Positions 53,736 through 60,004 of a stretch of 60,004 bases of DNA are shown here, piece by piece. The notes beneath the pieces are model-generated. The model searched no databases, was not told where the DNA came from, and saw only the letters and a list, made by a program, of their open reading frames with translations. The stretch's first letter is position 1. Each line of letters opens with the position of its first letter. Both the position numbers and the translations under genes were made by a program. The DNA is from Calditrichota bacterium (GTDB lineage Bacteria; Calditrichota; Calditrichia; Calditrichales; Calditrichaceae), in NCBI GenBank assembly GCA_003854985.1, contig RQOG01000165.1, positions 1 to 60,004 of the forward strand. The letters are read 5' to 3'.

Positions 53736-56579
53736 TTAATTCATTTGAATAATCATTTCGCGACCCTCATAACTGACGATTTTATCGGGAGAAGACTCAA
53801 AATCTAACTTTTCCGGTTTTTCTTTTCTTATCCATTTGATTTCAAACTTTCTTTTTTCAGGCATTCCCGGAAAGCTTCCAATCCGCTCTCCGATGGTTAA
53901 GATTTTTGCAGAATCATCATATTTAAAAGGTATCTCAGAGAAGAAGCCGCGCTCATAATTATAGTTATTACTTTCATCCTCATAAAGCGTAAACTGTCCG
54001 TTGTTTCCTTCATAAATAAATAGTCGTATGGGATCGGCTTTTTTCTGGGAGGTATATTGAATCTCGGGTCCACATGGGATGATGGCCCCGGCTTTTATAA
54101 AAACCGGTATTTCCGTATACGGCGCATCCGCTTCAATGGTTTGTCCCCCGGAATAATATTTTTCGCTATGCAAATCATACCATTCTGTCTCTGCCGAAAG
54201 ATAAATCATTCGTTTACGCGCTTTGTATTCCGTTACCGGATTAATCAGCAAATACGGGCCAAACATAAACTGATCGCCAATATTAATAACATTCTTATCA
54301 TTCCCGAAATCCATAATCAAGGCGCGCATAATCGTATAGTTTTGATGCGTTACCATACCGGTTAACGAATATATGTAAGGCATCAGCCGGTAACGAAGCT
54401 TATCATATTTAAGCATACTTTGATATGCCGGATGATTTTCCGGAGCGATATTGAACATTTCGCGATAAGGGTATTGACCATGCACCCGGAACAGAGGGCA
54501 GAAGGCGCCAAATTGAAACCATCTGGTATTCAGTTCACGCCATTCATCCAAATCGGCTTCATTGTTTAGTTTTTCATAACGTTGTTCGACGGCAAATCCG
54601 CCGATGTCCGTTGTCCAATATGGTATGCCGGATAAACAAAAGTTTAAACCGGCAGGAATCTGCGCCTTTAAATCATACCAGCGGGATGCAATATCACCGC
54701 TCCAGGTAGCGGTAGAATATCGTTGCTGCCCGGCAAAAGCCGAACGGGTTAAAATAAAAACCCGGTTATCGGGATTGGTTTTACGTTGGTTTTCATACAC
54801 GCCTTTGGCGTTCATCAGAGAATAAGTATTCAGATAACGAGAAGCCGATCCTAAAGCGGTTGGTCCTATTCTCAGCCTGGTCTCTTCCAATGAAAGATTT
54901 GACTGCAAATCAGGTTCGGTACTGTCCAGCCACCAGGCGTCAAACCCTTTACTGTATAGTTTTTCATTGATCTGTTTCCAATACAGGTTCCTGGCTTCTG
55001 CGCTATAAGGATCATAAAAAGTGGAAACATATCCGGGACCAACCCAGTCCTTCTGCCCTCTTTCCACATTCCGCATATATAACCAGCCATTTTTCTTAAA
55101 TTCATTAAAATGTTTTGTGCCAATATAAAATTTAGGCCAGACCGATATCATTATATGCGTATTTAATTTTTCATGCAATTCGCTGACCATGCGATCAGGA
55201 TTAGGATAACTTGATTCATCGAATTCATGACTTCCCCATTGATCTTCAGGCCAGTAAAACCAATCCTGTACAATATTATCAAGCGGAATTTGCCGTTTAC
55301 GAAACTCTCGAACCACAGACAAAAGTTCATCCTGAGTTTTATAGCGTTCCCGGCATTGCCATAATCCCATGGCCCATTTAGGCATCATGGGTGCTTTACC
55401 GGTTATAATACGATAACCCATAATAATCTCATCGATATTCTCGCCATAAATAAAATAGTAATCAATCTGATCGGCTACTTCGGAATATAAAGACAAATTA
55501 TTTTGATATATCTCATCTTCTGGCGAAAGCGCTTTTAAACCGATATATCCGCCGGTGTGTATCCACTCGATTTTTATTTTATACTTCTTGCCCGCCTCCA
55601 TATTTAGGCGCTGATAATGAGTCCAGGGCAACCAGTTTTGCCGCCAAGAATCCACAACAAGTTTGTCGTTAAGCCACATTTTTGTATATCCCGAACAATA
55701 AAGCCGGAATTTATAAAGTCCTGTTTTTTGACTTCGGATTTCTCCGCTCCATCTCACCGCCTTAACGTTTTGCTCGAATCCTTCAGGAAATTTATCATTG
55801 ACATCAATAAATTCATGCTCGATTTTAGATTCGTTTCGGGCTATGTAAAGATCAGTGAAATTGACATCCTTAAAATACTCGGCAGTCAATCCTTCCACTT
55901 TTCCATCCACGTCATATAAATTTACAGTAGCGTTAAGCGATTGATAATCCCGGATGTCTCCGAATTTTGTCCTGGAATTATTATCCCACAGGATTCCATA
56001 ATTTTTATTTGAAATAAGAAATGGTATTATATCAACGATATTATATTGCCAAAGATCTACATCCTGACCTTTATAATTCCAAACCGCATTCTGATGAGCC
56101 CCGAGACCAAAAAATGCTTCATCATGCGGGGAATTGAAAAGCTGTTGGACATGATAGGTTTCTTCACCCAGAACATTTGCAGGCATAATAAATTTACCGC
56201 CGCCTGCTCTTTCGGAAAGAATAATCTGACCATTTTTATCCTTAAACTGAACTTCACCGGTTTTCTTATTTACAGATACAACTACTTTACTTGTAGTTAT
56301 CTCCACCTCATCTGTCAAATTGTTAATTGTAAAATCCGTTTGTTCCTGGTTTTGCCAATCCCGCATTAGGCTTGGCCGCGTTGAAAAAGAATCTCCCGGC
56401 GCGGCCACTATTCTGAAAATATTTTCAGCGCAAACCTGAATTTTAATTAGGTTAATATTGTTTTTCCCGGCTTTTGGTTTTAATAAAATGCCGTCTTTAA
56501 TCTTCTCATAAGCATAATTTGAATGATATGATGAAAAAATTATTAAAGAAACAAGTGTAATGAAGTGTATTGATTTCAT
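53736..56579 (-). CDS. Glycoside hydrolase family 31 (alpha-xylosidase-like) with N-terminal PA14 insert
   Basis: 947 aa from the ATG at 56579, with AAGG 8 nt upstream (the frame reaches 56609). The signal peptide is MKSIHFITLVSLIIFSSYHS. In the N-terminal sandwich (about 25-380) a PA14 domain is inserted at about 225-365 (LTAEYFKDVNF, VRWSGEIRSQKTGLYKFRL, MWLNDKLVVDSW, IEWIHTGGYIGLKAL). The barrel has nucleophile Asp552 (WWLDSTEPD) and acid/base Asp629 (WSGDIASRW). The PA14-in-N-domain plan is that of Xyl31A-type alpha-xylosidases acting on xyloglucan oligosaccharides. It leads the minus-strand GH31-GH2 pair. Confidence 0.93.
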   Translation of the reverse strand: MKSIHFITLVSLIIFSSYHSNYAYEKIKDGILLKPKAGKNNINLIKIQVCAENIFRIVAAPGDSFSTRPSLMRDWQNQEQTDFTINNLTDEVEITTSKVVVSVNKKTGEVQFKDKNGQIILSERAGGGKFIMPANVLGEETYHVQQLFNSPHDEAFFGLGAHQNAVWNYKGQDVDLWQYNIVDIIPFLISNKNYGILWDNNSRTKFGDIRDYQSLNATVNLYDVDGKVEGLTAEYFKDVNFTDLYIARNESKIEHEFIDVNDKFPEGFEQNVKAVRWSGEIRSQKTGLYKFRLYCSGYTKMWLNDKLVVDSWRQNWLPWTHYQRLNMEAGKKYKIKIEWIHTGGYIGLKALSPEDEIYQNNLSLYSEVADQIDYYFIYGENIDEIIMGYRIITGKAPMMPKWAMGLWQCRERYKTQDELLSVVREFRKRQIPLDNIVQDWFYWPEDQWGSHEFDESSYPNPDRMVSELHEKLNTHIMISVWPKFYIGTKHFNEFKKNGWLYMRNVERGQKDWVGPGYVSTFYDPYSAEARNLYWKQINEKLYSKGFDAWWLDSTEPDLQSNLSLEETRLRIGPTALGSASRYLNTYSLMNAKGVYENQRKTNPDNRVFILTRSAFAGQQRYSTATWSGDIASRWYDLKAQIPAGLNFCLSGIPYWTTDIGGFAVEQRYEKLNNEADLDEWRELNTRWFQFGAFCPLFRVHGQYPYREMFNIAPENHPAYQSMLKYDKLRYRLMPYIYSLTGMVTHQNYTIMRALIMDFGNDKNVINIGDQFMFGPYLLINPVTEYKARKRMIYLSAETEWYDLHSEKYYSGGQTIEADAPYTEIPVFIKAGAIIPCGPEIQYTSQKKADPIRLFIYEGNNGQFTLYEDESNNYNYERGFFSEIPFKYDDSAKILTIGERIGSFPGMPEKRKFEIKWIRKEKPEKLDFESSPDKIVSYEGREMIIQMN

Positions 56580-56707
56580 AGAGACGCCTTTTGCATTATT
56601 TGTTATCACAGTTTTTTAAATAATATAATTCTTCCGTATAATTTTATATAACTCATAAGATTATGTGATTAAAATACAAATTCCACAATCCAGGATAAAT
56701 GAGCCTT

Positions 56708-56722
56708 GTGTTTATCATAAAT
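56708..56722. promoter_or_regulatory. Candidate operator of the glycan locus, copy 2
   Basis: GTGTTTATCATAAAT, 129 bp before the second GH31, shares its first 11 bases with 45218-45228 in the transporter/GH31 promoter region. Confidence 0.3.
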
Positions 56723-56806
56723 CTTTAATCCATAACATAACCGGAAAATCATCAAACTTTTGTCACACTAATAATTCTATACTTCGATCTTTTAAACGCG
56801 ACTGAA

Positions 56807-57946
56807 TTAAATATCTTTTCTGCGAATTTTTATTCTAATGGCATGTGGAATATCCGATTTTGATACCAGTATTAAATATCCTCCACCACCGGCGCCGGAG
56901 AGTTTCCATCCATAGGCTGAATTTTTGTACCGGTCGATTATTTTTTTTATATGATTATTAAACATTTTTGGGAAAATTTTTATCTGCGCTTCAAATGATT
57001 TTTTTAAATAGAGACCAAAATTCTTTAAATCTTTATTGATAACAGCCTTCCAGCAATTCTCAGATGCATAAGCAAGTTCTTTTACCGATTGTTCGTTGAT
57101 CTTAGTTTCCTCAAGAACATCATAAGACATGCATCTTGGTCCGAGGTTAACCAGGTAAATATGGTTTTCAATCTTTTCCAGAATATCTTCATTGTTAACA
57201 GAGGAAATACTACTTGGCCAGTAGTTTCCGTCATATTGCAGTCTGTTTAATCCTGGCAAAACAATGCCTAATGCATCCTGCGATCCCGAATAGACTTTGG
57301 TCCCGGGAGGATTTTCGAAGGTGAATAAAATTTTGGCCAGTTTTTCCGGATTACCCAGTGGTAAATCGGAATTCCATAATTCAATCGCCTTAAGCCGCGT
57401 ACTGGAAGCCATCCCGCTTCTTTCATTAAATTCTATCGTTGGCTCAATAGATATTGTTACCACTGGTCCTGGACAAATTGATGATATAAACGGCTGATCC
57501 AGCCAGCCTCCGGCAATATCTATACGATAAGGAATATTACTAGTGGATCTGAGTGCGGTTGTTGATCGGACAGGAAGATCAGCGTGAGGAATCCGGTTTA
57601 AAACAATATATTGGATGCCCTTTTTATTTATAAAAGTTTCTTTATCCGGCGTATTCCCATCTTCGTTTACCACAAATATATCGGGTTTAACAACTTCGAT
57701 TGTCTCGGAAAAATCAATAATTCCCGATCCTTTGTTGATGATACATGCTTCCACGCATTTCAGGGCTTCAAGCATATATTTTCGTTCGTTTTGATTGTTG
57801 ACCGGATAGCGTCCTTTTAACTCAAATACCGTTTGATCTGCGCCTAATCCAACAAACAGTTTTCCATATTTTGCAGCTTCAGTCAAAAATGCGATATGAC
57901 CGCTATGAAGCATATCAAAACAACCGGATACAAAAACTTTTTTCAT
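56807..57946 (-). CDS. Fused cytidylyltransferase-like / GHMP kinase-like protein
   Basis: 379 aa. The N-terminal nucleotidyltransferase domain (about 1-130) has VSGCFDMLHSGHIAFL, with the HxGH site at 14-17, and RSTTALRS near the end of the domain (an RSTS-like nucleotide-loop motif). The C-terminal part (about 135-379) is GHMP-kinase-like: PYRIDIAGGWLDQP, phosphate loop YSGSQDALGI (about 219-228), and LSGAGGGGYLILV (about 355-367). Together this would phosphorylate and nucleotidylate a sugar or polyol, as heptose HldE does with a different kinase fold. The GHMP loop is shifted compared with canonical GxGLGSSAA, so kinase activity is uncertain. The substrate is unknown. It follows a candidate operator. 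Confidence 0.8.
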   Translation of the reverse strand: MKKVFVSGCFDMLHSGHIAFLTEAAKYGKLFVGLGADQTVFELKGRYPVNNQNERKYMLEALKCVEACIINKGSGIIDFSETIEVVKPDIFVVNEDGNTPDKETFINKKGIQYIVLNRIPHADLPVRSTTALRSTSNIPYRIDIAGGWLDQPFISSICPGPVVTISIEPTIEFNERSGMASSTRLKAIELWNSDLPLGNPEKLAKILFTFENPPGTKVYSGSQDALGIVLPGLNRLQYDGNYWPSSISSVNNEDILEKIENHIYLVNLGPRCMSYDVLEETKINEQSVKELAYASENCWKAVINKDLKNFGLYLKKSFEAQIKIFPKMFNNHIKKIIDRYKNSAYGWKLSGAGGGGYLILVSKSDIPHAIRIKIRRKDI

Positions 57947-58034
57947 TTACAACACCATCATATTTCAGTCCATATATCATCAGGAAAACATGTTCTTTTA
58001 ATAAATACTTTAAATATATGTATACTATTTTTAT

Positions 58035-58049
58035 GTGTATGTTATACAC
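58035..58049. promoter_or_regulatory. Candidate operator before the fused nucleotidyltransferase/kinase gene, copy 3
   Basis: GTGTATGTTATACAC is a perfect 6-bp inverted repeat with a 3-nt spacer, 89 bp upstream of the start at 57946. It shares the GTGTNT...ATACAC frame with copy 1. Confidence 0.35.
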
Positions 58050-58159
58050 TTTTGAAAATATAAATACTTCTATTTAAAATCAAGTACAATTAGTCCATTA
58101 AATGATTGATAAATGACTTTCCAAGAAGTGAAGCTTGATAATTGGGGGAAGAAAAAAAG

Positions 58160-58232
58160 TGAGCCAGGAGAGACTCGAACTCTCGACCAACGGCTTAAAA
58201 GGCCGCTGCTCTACCGACTGAGCTACTGGCTC
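58160..58232 (-). tRNA. tRNA-Lys (anticodon TTT)
   Basis: 73-nt cloverleaf on the minus strand. The acceptor is GAGCCAG/CTGGCTC, the D arm GCTC/GAGC and the anticodon loop CTTTTAA, giving TTT. The T arm is GAGAG TTCGAGT CTCTC. CCA is not encoded; a run of seven T one base after the discriminator acts as a simple terminator. Confidence 0.97.
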
Positions 58233-58325
58233 AAAAAAAGAAATGTGAATTTAAAGTATATAGTTTTTTTTGTCAAATAAATATCTTCATTTTTAATGAT
58301 AATATCATCGCTTTTTAACAATTTT

Positions 58326-59852
58326 CTATAATATTTGATTTTCCGGATTACTAAAATATTCCTTTGTTATTTTAAAAACTATACCGGATAACCCCAATAA
58401 TCCGATAAGATTTGGAAAGGCCATCATCCCATTAAAAATATCCGCCAGCAGCCAGACCAGGTCCAATTGAAAAATGGTTCCGACCATAACGTAGACTGAA
58501 AATGTACCGCGATATAAGATAATAATGGTTTTTAAATCCGGAATGAGTATATTTTTTCGTATTCTAAAAAGAATAAACACATAAAATGCAATTATTAGAA
58601 CCAATAATACAGCGTTTTGTTCGATTACAATAAACAAAGGTAAAAGAAGGATGATCATTAATAAAATTAAAATAAATCGTTTTGTCTTAAAACCAGTTTC
58701 GGCTAAAAACTCGATTGATTTTTCTCCATAATAACTCCATCCTAATATCGTTGAATAAGCAAATAAAATCAGACCTGTAGTTACAATATATCCGCCAATG
58801 GTACCCGGCAGTGAATATGAGAATGCTACGGATGTTAACTGTGCGCCGTTATACCCGGCTTCATTGAGCCATTCTCCTGACACAAGTATGACAAATCCCG
58901 TTAAAGAACATACGACAATAGTATCAATAAATGTCTGCGTCATCGATACCAATGCCTGCGATACCGGATGTTTGGTTTTGGCGGCTGCAGCGGCAATCGG
59001 GGAAGAACCCAAACCAGACTCATTGGAAAACACACCTCTGGAAACGCCTCGCTGAATAGCTATCATTACCGTGGCACCAAGGAATCCGCCGGTTGCGGCA
59101 TGACCCGTAAAAGCGGTTTCAAAAATAAGCACAATAATATCGGGTAAACGATCTAAATTCAATACTAAAATTAGTAATGCGCTTAACACATAAAATACAA
59201 TCATAAAAGGCACCAGAATACCGGTTGCTCTTCCTATATGCTTTATACCTCCGATGATTACCATTATTGTCATTATCATGAGGATAATACCGGTAATATA
59301 GCCTGGTATTCCAAAACTATGTTCAACAGCCTGGGCAACAGAATTTGACTGAACCATATTTCCAATGCCAAAAGCAGCTATAGATGCGAATATGGCAAAT
59401 AAAATACCCAGCCATCTCGCATTCAGGCCTTTTGTGATATAATACATTGGCCCGCCGCTCATGGAGCCTTCTTCATCAATTATCCGGTATTTAACCGCGA
59501 GAACGGCTTCGGCATATTTTGTAGCCATGCCAAATAAACCTGTAATCCACATCCAGAATAAAGCGCCGGGTCCTCCGGCGACTATTGCGGTGGCCACGCC
59601 GGCAATATTTCCCGTGCCAACGGTTGCGGATAATGCTGTCATTAATGCCTGAAAATGGGAAATATCACCCGGTTGATCAGAGTGCTCTTTCCTTTTAATC
59701 AAACCCAGATATAGCGAATATCCCAATTTTCTTATTTGCAGTCCCTTAAGACCAATTGTTAAATATATACCCGTGCCAACCAATAAAATAAGAAGAGGTA
59801 AACCCCATATAATATTGCTGATCTGTTGTAAAGATTCTATCATTGTGTCCAT
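58326..59852 (-). CDS. Sodium:alanine/glycine symporter (AGCS family)
   Basis: 508 aa from the ATG at 59852, two bases after the upstream gene's stop; a TTG at 59858 overlapping that stop (TTGA) is the alternative. It has about 11 TM segments. The family signature is the [12 protein letters not shown] block near 80-91, followed by [21 protein letters not shown] and [17 protein letters not shown] near 278-294. It imports alanine or glycine with Na+. The two-base spacing to the upstream gene suggests a shared transcript. Confidence 0.93.
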   Translation of the reverse strand: MDTMIESLQQISNIIWGLPLLILLVGTGIYLTIGLKGLQIRKLGYSLYLGLIKRKEHSDQPGDISHFQALMTALSATVGTGNIAGVATAIVAGGPGALFWMWITGLFGMATKYAEAVLAVKYRIIDEEGSMSGGPMYYITKGLNARWLGILFAIFASIAAFGIGNMVQSNSVAQAVEHSFGIPGYITGIILMIMTIMVIIGGIKHIGRATGILVPFMIVFYVLSALLILVLNLDRLPDIIVLIFETAFTGHAATGGFLGATVMIAIQRGVSRGVFSNESGLGSSPIAAAAAKTKHPVSQALVSMTQTFIDTIVVCSLTGFVILVSGEWLNEAGYNGAQLTSVAFSYSLPGTIGGYIVTTGLILFAYSTILGWSYYGEKSIEFLAETGFKTKRFILILLMIILLLPLFIVIEQNAVLLVLIIAFYVFILFRIRKNILIPDLKTIIILYRGTFSVYVMVGTIFQLDLVWLLADIFNGMMAFPNLIGLLGLSGIVFKITKEYFSNPENQIL

Positions 59853-59854
59853 GT

Positions 59855-60004
59855 TCAATTATCTTTACGAAGATTTTGATCAAATAGTATTGCTTCTAAA
59901 ACACCTCCGGCTAAGGCGAAATAACGAAAAGGTATTATTCTGCCGTCATTTTTTTTACTTTGATCGATCTCGATAATTGCTTCTTTCTTTTCAAGTAAAA
60001 CACC
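59855..60004 (-). CDS. 3' end of an unidentified protein (runs off the right edge)
   Basis: The frame is open from the window edge to a TGA at 59855-59857: 49 residues ending [24 protein letters not shown], preceded by [10 protein letters not shown]. The composition and codon pattern match real coding sequence, and its stop sits next to the symporter start. I do not recognise the family from this tail. Confidence 0.6.
   Translation of the reverse strand, partial: GVLLEKKEAIIEIDQSKKNDGRIIPFRYFALAGGVLEAILFDQNLRKDN

Noticed and set aside
42710..56579. Classic SusC/SusD polysaccharide utilisation locus
   Set aside because: No SusC- or SusD-like gene is present; the only TonB receptor is in the Fur divergon at 5.6-7.9 kb, far from the glycoside hydrolases.
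59773..59976. Plus-strand frame at the right edge
   Set aside because: It is antisense to the symporter start and to the better-supported minus-strand gene tail.

Overview
The window is AT-rich chromosomal DNA from a Gram-negative bacterium that is probably anaerobic and a carbohydrate user. It carries a TonB-dependent receptor with an N-terminal carboxypeptidase-like domain, LspA and several lipoprotein or secreted signal peptides. It also has a lamin-tail protein ending in a FlgD-like C-terminal domain (the kind used as a secretion or sorting tail in the Bacteroidota/FCB group), a DUF3467 protein and a DksA-like protein with the degenerate finger common in that group. Anaerobic life is suggested by an anaerobic sulfatase-maturase-type radical SAM enzyme, a PPi-type phosphofructokinase and a DUF5320/Mrp/NifX island. 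An FCB-superphylum lineage (Bacteroidota, Calditrichota or KSB1-like) is my inference; no rRNA is present to settle it. I see no CRISPR array, IS element or prophage.

Layout: 1-5.6 kb holds a GIY-YIG gene fragment whose start codon sits on the tRNA-Ser 3' end, a PPi-type phosphofructokinase, an AAA ATPase, a GT39-like glycosyltransferase, about 1 kb without a convincing gene, and dps. 5.6-9.2 kb is a metal-uptake divergon: a TonB receptor and a His-rich small protein face a Fur-family regulator behind a near-consensus Fur box. 9.3-21.2 kb is a one-direction island: DUF5320, peptide deformylase, an FAD/NAD(P) disulfide-type reductase, PanD, a DUF89 phosphatase, an Mrp/NBP35 ATPase, an HD protein, a NifX-like protein, a COG0731 radical SAM protein, a 10-TM metal exporter, a CGGC protein, a MIP18/DUF59 protein, a 2[4Fe-4S] ferredoxin, a cupin, a methyltransferase and a COG1237 metallo-hydrolase. 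It reads as an anaerobic metal and metallocofactor handling module with an embedded CoA branch. Two strong palindromes in it look like operators: a 27-bp one before DUF5320, and a 22-bp perfect one of ArsR/SmtB type before the NifX-like gene.

21.3-32.5 kb is mostly minus-strand housekeeping: acyltransferase, orphan anSME, then rluD-lspA-dksA-like-ileS-PNP-lipoprotein-divIVA-yggS and DUF3467. 32.6-44 kb has dnaG, the lamin-tail protein, a geranylgeranyl-reductase-family flavoprotein, proline catabolism (P5C dehydrogenase), a CheA-like kinase with no partner nearby, and a HAD phosphatase.

42.7-58 kb is a glycan-degradation locus: a secreted esterase-like hydrolase, a FucP-type sugar/H+ symporter, two GH31 enzymes with PA14 domains at different insertion points, a Nudix-like (NrtR/AraR-type) regulator whose catalytic Nudix box is destroyed, a GH13 lacking the region I histidine, a GH2, and a fused nucleotidyltransferase/GHMP-kinase protein. 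A short shared motif occurs in three promoter regions of the locus. The window ends with tRNA-Lys, an AGCS amino-acid:Na+ symporter and the 3' end of an unidentified gene.

Several start sites were moved from the longest reading frame on ribosome-binding-site and family grounds: TonB receptor, PanD (GTG), HD protein (GTG), CGGC, DUF59, RluD, LspA, GG-reductase, HAD, esterase, GH2, second GH31 and AGCS. The DivIVA and lamin-tail genes appear to use TTG.
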